Origin: Patiria miniata
Lineage: Eukaryota; Echinodermata; Asteroidea; Valvatida; Asterinidae
Direction: 5' to 3'
Assembly (NCBI RefSeq): GCF_015706575.1
Contig: NW_024037055.1
Coordinates: 11,322,262 to 11,386,261, forward strand
Length of the DNA: 64,000 bases
Shown: positions 22,337 through 32,989 of the stretch, piece by piece
Position numbering within the stretch: position 1 is the stretch's first letter
Layout: each line of letters starts with the position of its first letter
Notes under the pieces: generated by a model
Database searches by the model: none
What the model was told of the DNA's origin: nothing
What the model saw: the letters and a program-made list of their open reading frames with translations, nothing else
Made by a program: the position numbers and the translations under genes

Positions 22337-23389
22337 TTTTTTTTCCTATTTCTTTTTTTTTCTTTTTGTTCTATCCTAAATCCCAAAGACTTTGCACACG
22401 TTTTGTTCCCCGTGGCATTTTGGACCTAAAACTAACTCGTATTCTAATGAAACTTGTCCCATGTAAAGACCCCATAGTGCCATTGTGTACCGAAGAGTGA
22501 CGTCACGATGACGTCATCATGGGTCACGTGACATCATCTTCAATATGCAAACTTTAACACCCTATATCTAGAGAAATGTAAGTTCGAATGAGTTGAAACT
22601 CAGTGTGTAGGTAGACCAGGATGTGTTATAGACGAAAATTGAAATGATGTCATCATGACGTCATCGAGTGATTTTACATCGATTTTTGAAGTTTTGGACC
22701 TTTGAGCCATATCTAACGAATGCAATATGCTAAATTCAAAATTCTTTTTGTATTATGTTTGTTAGGTAACAGTCATACTCACAAAATTGTGAAAATAATG
22801 TGATGTCATTATGACATCATCAAAAATGTTTTTTTTTAAAACACATATAAGGGAATGTCCAATCGTCGTAAAACTTGGTGGGTGGGTAGATAATAGAACT
22901 AGTACAAAAAATCTCAAATGACGTCACGATGACATCAGTAGATTTTCTACATTTTTTGAAATATTTACAATTTTATTCTGCTTACAAAATTCAACACTTT
23001 TATTCGTCTGATTGGCTTCAAACATGCTAAATTCAAAATTCTTTTTGTATTAAGTTTGTTATTAATTAGGTATCTGCACAATTTTTTTCTGAAAAATGTG
23101 TGACGTCACGATGACATCATCAAAAATGTGATTTTTCAAAACACATACAAGGATTAGTCCGATTGACTTGAAACCTGGTGTGTAGGTAGATACTGTTAAT
23201 AGTATGCAAAATCTGAAATAAATTCATGATGAGGTCATCAAAGTTTTGTTTATCAATTTATAATGTTTTAACATTTTCTTCTATAATGCTTTAATGCATT
23301 TTCAAATATATTTCTTGAATATGAATATTTAAAAAAAGAAAATGCAGAAAAGCATATGTCCTGTTCATCGAACAGGCATAGACCTCTAG
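22337..23389 (+). mobile_element. Helitron-like repeat, TGACGTCA family, complete 3' end
   Basis: It starts in a pyrimidine tract (TTTTTGTTCTATCC, then CCCAAAGACTTTG). Paired TGACGTCA/TGACATCA sites recur in several sub-blocks. It ends with the perfect hairpin CCTGTTC-ATC-GAACAGG (23360-23376), then CATAGAC and CTAG|T. The hairpin plus CTAG terminus before T matches Helitron 3' ends. There is no coding capacity. Confidence 0.72.
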
Positions 23390-24045
23390 TTTTTCTTCCC
23401 TTTTCTTTTTGTTCTAAACCAAATTCCATAGACTTTGTGCACGGTTTATTAACCACGCAACTTTTGACCTAAATCAAATTTGTATTCTGATGAAATTTAC
23501 AATGTATAACTACCCCATAGTGAGCTTGTGTCCCGAAGAGTGACGTCACGATTACGTCATTATGGGTCACGTGACGTCATCTTAAACATGCAAACTTTAA
23601 GACCCTATATCTAAAGAATTGTAAGTTCGATTGGGTTGAAACTCGGTATGTAGGTTGACCGGGATGTGTTATAGGTAAAAATTGAGTTGACGTCATCATG
23701 ACGTCATCGTGTGATTTAATATAGATTTTTGAGGTTTTGGACCTTTAAGCCTTATCTCACGAACGCAATATGCTAAATTCAAAATTCTTTTTGTATTATG
23801 TTTATTAGGTAACAGGTACATTCACAAAATTGTGAAAATGTGTGATGTCATCATGACGTCATCAAAAATGCGATTTTTTTAAAACACATATAAGGGAATG
23901 TCCAATTGTCATGAAACTTGGTGGGTGGGTAGATAATAGTACTAGTACACAAAATCTGAAATGACGTCACGATGACGTCATCGGTAGATTGTTTACGATT
24001 TTTTAATATTTACAATTTTATTCTGCTTACAAAATTATATCAGCC
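23390..24045 (+). mobile_element. Second TGACGTCA Helitron-like repeat in tandem
   Basis: It begins immediately after the CTAG of the preceding copy, with the same opening (TTTTTGTTCTAAACC, CATAGACTTTG). It repeats the same order of sub-blocks as 22337-23200 and stops near 24045 in a different repeat. It is truncated at its 3' end. The direct head-to-tail arrangement is seen again at 50841/50842. Confidence 0.7.
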
Positions 24046-24790
24046 CTGCGAAGCACGCTGATATACTGTGATCGTCAGATTTCTTTCTTCGGGCAAACGG
24101 TCATGTGGCCAATGAAAAAATGGCCATAACTCCTCAACTATTCAGCCGATTTCAAACAAACTTGGTCAAATTAAACCTTGACCCATGCCCTACCTAGCCA
24201 TGTTCGTAAAATCTGGCTAATGGTCATCCAATGGTCAGTAGTGGTCATTAAATGAATATTTACAAAATGCTGCTTCTCCCACAGTCTTGACCCAATTAAT
24301 GTAAAACGTGGTCAGTTATATCTTTGGACCAATTAAGCCTCACAAAAGTGTTCACAGAATTTTGCCAGTGGTCACCTAATGGTCAGGAGGGGTCATTTCT
24401 TCAGCTGATTGTCTAACACTATGTGCAATGAAGAAACATAGATATGGCAGGTTTTGTTAATCGGCTGGTACTGAAGGAGGCCAGTTCGCATGCATTACGT
24501 GTATTCGAGGAAAATATGGCAAGTTTTGTATAAACTTGGTTAGCATACACTACGTGCATTGCGGGAAACACAGATATGGCAAGTTTTGTTATCAGCTTGG
24601 TACCGGGCCAGTTCGTATGCATTACGGGTATTCATGGAATCGGAGTCATGGTAAGTTTTGTATTAACTTGCTTAGCATACACTACGTGAATTGCTTGAAA
24701 CACAGTGAAGGAAGGGGAAAGGTAGAGGGAAGAAGAAAAAATGGAAAATGTATGCCTGACTAATCACCGCTGATCGAAACCCCGCGAAGC
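24046..24790. repeat. Repeat with a terminal TATATCAG palindrome and internal duplication
   Basis: It opens with TATATCAG...CTGATATA around a 14-base loop. From about 24450 to 24710 a unit of roughly 180-190 bp occurs about one and a half times; shared blocks are ATATGGCAAGTTTTGT, TTAGCATACACTACGTG and GGCCAGTTCG.ATGCATTACG. There is no coding sequence. It may be another Helitron-like family. Class not assigned. Confidence 0.5.
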
Positions 24791-25374
24791 TAAAATCCGG
24801 TTCTGCAACCCATGGCAAAATACTGTACATTCTGTCATGTTGGCACGATCTGCCGCACGAGGTCGCTTCATATACGGCAGTTGACAGCTACAGCTGTGCA
24901 AAACACAAGCACGTGCTCACTCCAGGCATGCAACTTTTCCTCGGATCAGCTGATTTCCTCTTTTTTTACTTCCCATTGAAAATAGAAAAACACTGTACAA
25001 AGTCTGGGCAAAATTTGAATTTCCTCTTTTTTTTGTGATTTCCCAGTTGCATGCCTGTCACTCGCAGGTAGCTACGAATTGAGCTGATTCTTAGTGATGA
25101 CTCAAAATCGTGGCTCAAGCTAAAGCGGGCAAATCTCGAAAGAGAGTTAAGCTACAGTTTTGATGTTATGTTTGTGATGTAATATATCAACTTTGATGAT
25201 GACCAACCTCCCATCTCCCTAAACATGAGTACATTTTATTCAAAAAGTCGGGGAATTGGCCAGAAAAATTCCTCAGATTGCATCACAGGGCATCTAAAAT
25301 TTTAGAAATGTGTTTAACACAGGGCTAGTCGTGACAAAAATGAGAAATTATAAGTAAGCCATCATGGTTGTGCT

Positions 25375-25700
25375 TGACACTTTTTAGGATGGCTCCTCTG
25401 TATTGAACCCTGCACTAAATTGTTTGTTCAAGGGTATGTTTACTAAGCGTCCTTCTCAGCCTAAACTTGTCCCAGCTTGGGATTTAGGAGAGGTCCTATG
25501 TACTCTGGGAAATCCCCCTGTGAATCTCTAGTGTCGGTACCCTGGTTGGATTTGTCCAAAAAAGTGGAGTCTCAACTCTTTATAACTTTGCTGCCCAGCA
25601 TCCTGTGACACAATTTTTTCATGGATAGTTAAAGCTATCCAATCTAAATACCAGACAGTGCTCTGAACAAGTCCCTTCCTGGTCACTACACGATAGCGGT
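25375..25700 (+). mobile_element. DIRS-type retrotransposon fossil fragment (tyrosine-recombinase region)
   Basis: A short stretch around 25425-25520 resembles the tyrosine-recombinase ORF of the DIRS fossil at 34430-36115, over the landmark QPKLVPAWDLGEVL. Only this part of the element is present. It is broken, with a few breaks in a short span. Confidence 0.6.
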
Positions 25701-25984
25701 AACATTGAATGTCATGGGCACTGTTGCGGGGTGTTCCAGTGGAAGATATAATGCAGGCAGCATGTTCAAAAACAGCAATTACTTCCTTGTTATGTTACCC
25801 AAGAGATTGCAGCCCACTACCACCACCAATCTCGGTGCCAGTCTATACAATATAGGTCTAACGGGTAGGGAACAAATTGGACAACCCCTCTCCCAAATTA
25901 TGGTGTTTGGTTGTCCAGTACCTGCTGGACCACCCTGCTCACCTTTTCCCACAATGGGCTCCTCGATTATGGTGCATGCTCTGA

Positions 25985-26100
25985 CTATTGTAGGGGCGCT
26001 GACAGGGCCCGTCGCCAAAGGGGGGGGGGGGGGGGGCCGGGCCCCCCTTGGCGAGCCATTGGCCCCCCCCTCCCAACTGCAAAAGCCGTACATGTTTTAA
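25985..26100. repeat. G/C homopolymer hairpin fragment of a hAT-like MITE
   Basis: A long run of G followed by GGGCCCCCCTTGGCGAGCCA and GGCCCCCCC resembles the poly-G/poly-C insides of the GGCGGATCC-type MITEs (compare 17294-17779). Its ends are unclear. Confidence 0.4.
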
Positions 26101-26178
26101 TCTTTGTGTCAGGATAATGATTCACACAAGACTTATTGTAAGCTCTAACAATGTTGTGTTGTCTAACTCTTATTCTTA

Positions 26179-26613
26179 ACCCTCCGAGCAGCAAAGTGGT
26201 GATTTCATTCTCCACATTTTCCAAATATGGGCATATTTCTTTGCCAATAAGGCCAAGCTTCCATGTAATCCTCACCCCAACTATACACCACAAGCCTGTA
26301 GACTCCCATTGGCCAGACCCTACCCACTCCGGAGTAAGGAGTGTTGAAAGACAGAAGCCAAGATGGCGCCAAATGCTTTTGTGCAGTAATGGGAGATCTT
26401 AGTGGCCAACCCCTAATTGCCGCCGATCCCTTTGTGTCAACCCCTCGTGCCGCCAGAGCCCAGACAGGTTGTAAACAATCCCTGGCCATGTGAATGACCT
26501 ATATCTTGTGCATGTACAGGCATGCCAGGGTTATTGACCTATAAACACATGTGGTGATAAAATTCTCCACGTGGTTCCATGGTGTAATTTTTTTGATAAG
26601 CTGCTCGGAGGGT
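26179..26613. mobile_element. TIR element, CCCTCCGAGCAGC ends
   Basis: The left end ACCCTCCGAGCAGC and the right end GCTGCTCGGAGGGT are inverted repeats about 435 bp apart. A matching TGGTGAT..ATTCTCCAC block follows inward. The target duplication is not clear. It is non-coding and likely a MITE of unknown superfamily. Confidence 0.6.
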
Positions 26614-27383
26614 AGCCATGCTCTCAAGTCTCATTCCTTTGTCTTAGCAATCTTATGTGTGTGGGTGTGTGACCTTTCTATACTCCAGTGTGTGTGTGTA
26701 CTAACTTGAGGTCACATACAGAGGGCGCTGTACCATGTGACCATTAACATTTGTTACAGTACATGTACATGTATATTTGTATAGTAGTAGGCCCCCTAGT
26801 TGATACTATGGCCCCTCCTGATGCTCTGGGCTGGCGACGGCGCTGGTGCTGACGCAGGAGGGAACTGTTGCATCCTATATTGCAAATCTTGACTTCAACG
26901 GTTATTAACATAGCTAAGAAAATATGCAATTAAAGACCATTATCATGTTGGGCCATCGTGATTTTTTTCCCATTCAAATCAATGTAACCAAAGCGACTCT
27001 GGAAGGAAAGATAGTCTTGTTCCTTTTTGCACAAAACACATTATCATTCAGTATTGTTATTGGGTACAGTACTGTTATTGGGTACAGGGAACATGACTGA
27101 AATGGTGGCAGCATGACAAAGATCTGTTGGTCCTAACAGTCCCCTCATGGACAACCAAATGCCATAGTTTTGGGATTATCAGACAGTGATTGTTTGACCT
27201 AGACAAATAAATATCCTGTTTCCTACTTGGCTGCACACACACAAAATAATTTGGCATGGAAAAACAAACTTGCAGAGCTAAAAGGTGATTCCATATTATT
27301 CCATGCTCTTTCAGAGATACCCTAACATTTTAGCTAATGTCCCCTAGAATTTTAAAATATTCTAATTGTTTTGTATGTCTCAG
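26614..27383. other. End of intron 4, no gene seen
   Basis: No coding family or clear repeat is visible. The acceptor TATGTCTCAG precedes exon 5. Confidence 0.4.
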
Positions 27384-27491
27384 ATGATGATTTCCAGGCC
27401 TTTACAGAGTCCTTGCAAGCCGAGGTGGAGCGTTTGCCAAGTGCAGAGACCTACCTAGAGGAACTGGAGGCTAAACTTCATGAAAAAGAAG
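27384..27491 (+). CDS. UPF3: UPF3 coding exon 5
   Basis: The exon reads, after completing the split Asp codon, DDFQAFTESLQAEVERLPSA, then ETYLEELEAKLHEKE, and ends in phase 1. In vertebrate UPF3 the matching stretch is 'D.EY.KFLE.......TPE..LEE.EAK..E', which links the RRM-like domain to the middle domain. The pattern D(D/E)..F..F.ES and ETxLEE.EAK is clear. The acceptor is ATGTCTCAG and the donor AAG|GTATGC. It contributes a mostly helical acidic linker. The 108-nt length keeps frame. Confidence 0.94.
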
Positions 27492-27936
27492 GTATGCAGT
27501 CCAGGCTGCCATGCCAGTTAAGAAATTCAACAGACAGTGCACCACTAAGTGTTTGCTTGGTGGAGGCCTCTTCTGAAGTTCATAATTTACTTTTATACAG
27601 TGACCCAGTTAAAGTCACTTCTATTTGAACTTGGTGTGGAACAGGCATTTGGTCATGATTGATGGCTTTGTTTACAAAGATATGTTGAGTCCTCATATCA
27701 GTTTTGTAGGAGGGAAAGTATAGGGTGACTTGCCCACGTAGCGTTTGAGTCACAGGCGACTTGCCTGCAAAGTGGGCGACAGGCTGCAAAGCTACCTCCC
27801 CCGCATAGTGGCAAGACGATGCCTCATAAAGCAAAATAAATACCATTTGGAAATGTCTCCAAATGGATGTCATTTTTGTACCTGCAGGTAAACCATGATT
27901 TGGGCACCCAACTGTTGCTTTTTTATTTGCTTTTAG
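27492..27936. other. UPF3 intron 5 (445 bp)
   Basis: This is the only short intron in the window. It holds no recognisable element. It starts GTATGC and ends TTTGCTTTTAG. Confidence 0.85.
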
Positions 27937-27992
27937 CTCAAGAAATGACTCCACTTTTGGCCTTCCTCAAGAACAAGAAGATGGAGAGGATT
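27937..27992 (+). CDS. UPF3: UPF3 coding exon 6 (TPLL.FLK box)
   Basis: This 56-nt exon reads QEMTPLLAFLKNKKMERI after completing a split Ala codon, and ends in phase 0 at ATT|GTGAGT. 'TTPLL.(F/Y)(L/I)KNK' is a signature box of UPF3 proteins just before their long basic helix. Its position between exons 5 and 7 is exactly as expected. The acceptor is TGCTTTTAG. The following intron is about 29 kb, by far the largest here. Confidence 0.95.
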
Positions 27993-28635
27993 GTGAGTAT
28001 GAAAAAGGACAATTCCACGGTAATTTCATTAGATTTTTAGGCTCTTCGAGAAACACAAAAGAGTCTCTCAATTAAACACATTCGTTTCAACAGTCGGGCT
28101 TTTTTTTAAATTTGAACATGGCAACAGATTAAACTTGGGTAACTTTCATTACATAAAAAGGACATGCATAATTGTGTGTAGGTCTTGTTTCAAAAGTCTC
28201 CTCATACTGGACGTGCATTGATTAAAGTAATATATATGCTGGTAACTGATCTATGTATTGGTAGGGTAATAAAGGTAATTTCATTTCCCATTTTGGCCAC
28301 ACATCCTAAAATGGTGGTAACTTTCATTGCGGTAACTTATGTTACAGTTTGTCCGCCCATCTTTGGTACAAGTTTAAACAATTAAGATATGAGCAATCAA
28401 TCAAAAAAAAATCTTTTGGCATAGAATTTGAAGCTTTCTCTCTGAAGTGCCAAAAATGACTATGATTTTAGACAAAAACATGTTCTTTTTTTTACCCAAA
28501 ACACACTTGACTACATTCCATCCCACTGGCATTCCAACCAAATGACAGATCTTGTTGTCCCCTTTAATTTGATAACACAGTTGTTGTGATGCTTGTAGTT
28601 CTGAAGATGTAATAAATGTCCATGTCTTTGTTACT
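27993..28635. other. Start of intron 6, no gene seen
   Basis: No recognised coding sequence or repeat. This is plain AT-rich sequence up to the DIRS terminal repeat at 28636. Confidence 0.4.
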
Positions 28636-28897
28636 CAACTTACCTGTAGAGCAATCTACTTATGCATATTTCCTGAGACCAGCAGGTATTTACGCTCAGA
28701 GTTTACAAAATAGTGCCCTCTGGTGTCCTATCCATAGTGCCCCGCGCTCTTCTTCTTTTCTCTTAGTGGCAGGTCGGGTAGGACGTGTTTATGATACGCT
28801 CGTATTATTTCTTGTTTTTCGACTGCCCATTATCGCTATAAAAGAGAAGTTTTTGGTTTAGAGTTTGTGTAGTTGAGTTATAGTGTAGTGTGTTATT

Positions 28898-29768
28898 AGG
28901 GTTCGACCTTAATGTTTTTTTTTTCACTAGCCAGCCGTGCTACAGAAACAGACTCTTAACTAGCCCGCGGACATTTTCACTAGACCGCATGTCTTTTTCT
29001 TTTATAGAGTGTCTCATATTACACAACAATGTGCATACATGTAAAAGATGTATAGAGCCTGAAAGTTGACCCCTGGTGGCTCACTTTAGTGCCCCTCGAA
29101 AAGGAAAATTAAAGTGTAAGAGTCAGAGTTTTTCAAATTAGTTTGGGTACATTGATTTCTTCAGAAAATCACCCTCAGAATTTTATGGAAACTGAAAAAT
29201 CGCATTATGTGAAAATGTCTTTTGGGACAGACAATTTTTTTGAATAATTTTGAAGGATTTATTTTCATTTACAAACCAATCTAAAATGACCGTTAATAAG
29301 TACTGTATGAAAACGTGATCCAAACAATCCTGAATAAATCTAGAATCCATCGGATGTACGCAGGTAAATCTTCCATCGTTTTCACGTTCTCACGCAAGTA
29401 CGCGATGTGAAAACAGACATGATTCAACAAGACGACCTTGGAATGAAAATAGGTTCAAATAAAAATAAGTAAAATTCGTTCTTACACATTTCCAACTGAT
29501 TTCTCATCTATTCTGAGGCATTTTTGTCAGTGTTTTTAATAAACAGATCTAAAAATGTAACCCTTTAAAACAGTTGATAAAATTAGATGCAAATTGATAC
29601 AGGTTTGCTTTCTGAATTTATTGATTTATTTCTTCCTGTCCTTTCATCTTTGCTGTATCCCAATATTTTTTTAACTCACCAGCCGGGCTTCATAAGGAAT
29701 AGTTTGACTAGCCCGCCACTGTTTTGACTAGCATTTGGCTAGTGGGCTACCGCTAATTTCCAACCCTG
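28898..29768. mobile_element. hAT-type non-autonomous transposon inside DIRS fossil A
   Basis: The ends are AGGGTTCGACCTTAA on the left and, read inward, CAGGGTTGGAAATTA on the right. Flanks are GTGTTATT (28890-28897) and GTGTTAGT (29769-29776), an 8-bp target duplication with one difference. ACTAGCC motifs repeat near both ends. The DIRS sequence resumes on the right in the same order as in fossil B. It encodes no transposase. Confidence 0.82.
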
Positions 29769-30164
29769 GTGTTAGTGAGATTATTCCATGAAAATGAAGC
29801 GTCTGCAGAGAACCGGCCCTGTCACAACTTGGGGGGGGGGGGGGGGAATTGTTCTTCCCCGGGATGGAACAAGTTCTCGGGAGACAGTCCACTTTCCTTA
29901 GAGTGTCTTCAAGCTTGCCGCGAATCCAATCTGTGAACGGGAGGCGTGGTGAATAAATAATCAAAATCCACCAGGGCGAAACGATAATAATCTTGTTCTC
30001 GCCTGGACAATGGCTGCCATTTGTCAGCGGACATAATGTTGCGAATTCGTTCCATGCACACAAGGAAGTATTGGGAACACCTTGTCGTTGTTCGTTGTTG
30101 AACCCATCCTGTGCTCATCAGTGGAGGGTAGTTATAGTACCCGAATCATGTCCCTTTGTATCAA

Positions 30165-30600
30165 AAAAAGTTCTGTTTCTGCAATGGACAACTGCTGCAA
30201 CTGGTCTGCCCCCTCGTCATCATCGGATGAGCCACCTGAATGTGAGGGCCAAGTTGACTAGTGAATGAGAGCCGTCTGGAGGGGCAAGCTGCACAGAACC
30301 AAGGGACGGTGGCTGAGCAACTCCCTCGGACAAACGGGTGTAAGCTCAGCCTTGGCGGGGACACCGGAGCACGGCTAGCCTTTGTCCTTGTGCCATCCAA
30401 CCATGACCAATGACTGACGGCTGCGGAGCGTGCAATGCAGGCAGGGACACTGGAGCACAGCTAAATGTGTGCGGTGTGTCCCTTCCTCCTTGAGCCACCC
30501 AACTGTGACCAAAGACCGAGGGTTGCTGAGTGTGGCTTGCCACCTCAGAAAGGCCGCCAATGATGCCCATCTGGCGTGTGGCCTGGTGGACATCATAGGT
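30165..30600 (-). repeat. Inverted segment within DIRS fossil A holding peptide-level repeats
   Basis: Read on the minus strand, this segment matches the + strand of fossil B near 42180-42760. It contains a repeated block of about 120-150 bp with the conceptual landmark QPSV.GH.W.AQG.R. Two blocks lie in tandem here and similar blocks recur at about 42220, 42500 and 43250. Its opposite orientation relative to the fossil's terminal repeat marks a rearrangement. Confidence 0.65.
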
Positions 30601-32254
30601 TTTTGCAGGTTAAGGATGTGCCCCATCCAGCTGCACCTATTCTCTCACTACCGACCCTGTCATCGCCAAATAAAGTCATCCCTTGCTGAGCCCTGGCTGA
30701 TACCCCACCTCCGGTGGTGGCTGGACTTGCCAACCTCAAGGGAGGGGGGCATACTATTTGCAGACCCCGGCCATCGCTGACTGTCACGACAGATGCATCA
30801 CTTTCTGGCTGGGGGGCCACCCTCCACTCATGCCAAGTGGCAGGTTGGTGGGGCTCCGAACACCGCTAAACAAACACGTAAACAAAGTCGAGATGTTAAC
30901 AGTCTCCAACGCTCTCCAACATTTTCAGGTATCAGTGATAGGCCAGCCGCTCCTGGTTTGATGTGACAATGCCATGGCAGTGCTTACATCAGCCACCAAG
31001 GGGGCACACGGTCTGCTCAACTGTGTGCAGTTACATGGGAACTCCACAATTGGTGTTTGTGTAATAATGTCACACTTTCAGCAGTCCACCTCCCGACAGA
31101 GTGGACGCTGCACCCATAGGTCGCTCAATCACTCTTCCTGCTGATCAACTGACCACATGTTGATCTGTTTGCTTCTCGGATCAATCACCAATTAATACCG
31201 GTGTCCTGTGCAAGGGTCCATGACCCTGGCGCATGGCGCATGGCAGACGGATGCACTGACGATACCGTGGGACGGGCTGATTCCCTACACCTTCCCCCTG
31301 TTCTCCCTCATCCCTCGGTAACTGACCAAACTGGAGAGGAAAGACTGCAAGGTCCTCCTCATAGCTCCCTTCTGGCCGCACCAACCATGGTTCCCAAGGC
31401 TAACCAGACTCTGTGTTCACTGGCCAGTGGTGGTTCTTCCGTGGAGACTGGACATTCTGTTCCAACCCAGCTTTTCCCAGGTTTTCTTCACCCGGCTCTG
31501 CAGAAACTTCACCCGGCTCTGCGGGAACTTCACCTGACGTGCAGGGTGCTTTCACGCAATCCCTCAGCAAGGCAGGATTTTCTCAAGGATCTGTAGCTAT
31601 TGCAGCCTGCAGTAGAAGAACATCGACCCAAAAAATTATGACAGGAGACTACGCCATTATTACAAGTGGTGTAGGAGCCGATCTCTGCATCCACTTGATA
31701 CTTCTGTAGGGGAGGTTGCAGATTTCCTGGTAAACTTATTAGAAAGTAACCTCACTACGGCCGTAATTACAATTATCGTTCGGCAATAGTGGCTATTCAT
31801 GGAGGTTTCCCGGACAGAACTTCGATGTCAAAGAGTCAAGCTCTCAGCTAGCTAGTCAGGGGATGTTTGTCATCCCCCCCCCCCCTCGCAACATGTGCGC
31901 TCATGCCTACATGGGATCTCTTCAACGTGTTATCCACGTTATCGAGATCTACATTTGAACCAATGGACAGTTCAACTAGCAGTGGCTATGTCTAGACAAC
32001 GTAACAAACTGCATTCCCTTACAATAGAGACCGGCCATATCCGTTCAGGATGACAAATTTTGGTGCCTGGTCACGGCTCTGAAGTGGTACATTAACCATC
32101 CAAAGTCACTTCGAATCTGTCATTCACAGCTATTTGTCACGACAACCCGCCATATTTACCGGCTTGTCGCGACACGATCACCCAATGGCTAGTTACCTGT
32201 AGAGCATCCCTCCCTCCTACCACACTATTCTCGATGTAGAACATGGGTGCCATG

Positions 32255-32400
32255 GGCGTCGCCAGGATTTTTTCTAGAGGGGGCAAAGCACAATTTCCCA
32301 AAAAAATCCCTATATTTTCCAGCATTTTCCTGATTGATCATTTTTTCGAGGGTAGGCAGGGACAATGGCCCCCCCCCCAACCCAATAAATTAACAACAAT
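32255..32400. mobile_element. hAT-like MITE fragment
   Basis: It starts CATGGGCGTCGCCAGGATTT, a sequence resembling hAT termini, and contains GGACAATGGCCCCCCCCC. No matching right end is seen. It abuts the end of DIRS fossil A. Confidence 0.45.
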
Positions 32401-32479
32401 ATAATTCTGCACCTCTTTTTCTTCCTTTTTTTACCGGTTTTTCTCTTCTTTTGTTGTTGTTGTTCTTGCTTGTCCGGGG

Positions 32480-32960
32480 GGGGGGGGGGGGGGGGCTTTA
32501 CTTCCGGGTCAACCGGAAATTAAAATACAAACAGAAGCCTCAAAATCAAAACGATCCAAATTTCTTCCAAACGATTTACGGGATTATGATAAAACCTGGT
32601 ATGAACTTGAGCCCCCTCCGTTGTAACAAAAAAATCTGACGTCATCATGATGTCATGAGGTATCAAATTACAAGCAATTTAAGGGCCAAATTTGTGGAAA
32701 TAGTTTCCGCTTTATCTTTAGAACTAAATAGAGTATCGTGTTCGTTTTTGCGTGAGGTTGTAAATGATGCCTCGGACAACAATTCTTATTCCCGGGCACA
32801 ATATTGCTTGACCTTCACTTCCGGTGTTACAGGGCAATAAAAATTTAATATAACTTGAAAGCAGAAGCTCTTTACTATTAGCAAATAAATTATGGAAGTG
32901 TTTAGAACAGAATAAAGGACACAAAAACAGCATTATGATGTCATCATTTGAAAGGGCGTC
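32480..32960 (+). mobile_element. Helitron-like repeat fragment (subfamily of 49540-50841)
   Basis: It shares ACTTCCGG..AACCGGAA, TGACGTCATCATGATGTCAT, ACTAAATAGAGTATCGTGTT and CTTGACCTTCACTTCCGG with the copy at 49540-50841. It is truncated at both ends and starts with a long G run. Confidence 0.6.
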
Positions 32961-32989
32961 CTCTGGGGGTACAGCAAATAGTGTTTCCT

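Larger units (their letters stand above)
28636..32250 (+). mobile_element. DIRS-type retrotransposon fossil A
   Basis: Parts in order: a left terminal repeat (28636-28890, beginning TTACCTGTAGAGCAATCTAC, shared with 41033 onward); a leader region (29780-30165); a segment of the first ORF lying in reverse orientation (about 30165-30600); an RNase H-like region (landmark TDASLSGWGATLHSC, about 30790); and tyrosine-recombinase-like sequence (about 31200-32240). Order and motifs fit DIRS elements, which use a tyrosine recombinase rather than an integrase. The copy is old, with well over ten breaks. A hAT-type element is inserted in the terminal region (28898-29768). Confidence 0.75.

Noticed and set aside
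22500-24000. TGACGTCA sites as a cluster of CREB-type enhancer elements
   Set aside because: The sites recur at fixed positions in every copy of a Helitron-like repeat, so they are repeat structure; regulatory use cannot be inferred from the sequence.
25705-26100. 131-codon ORF
   Set aside because: It runs from DIRS-like remnant sequence into a poly-G/C MITE fragment; Gly-rich end reflects the homopolymer.
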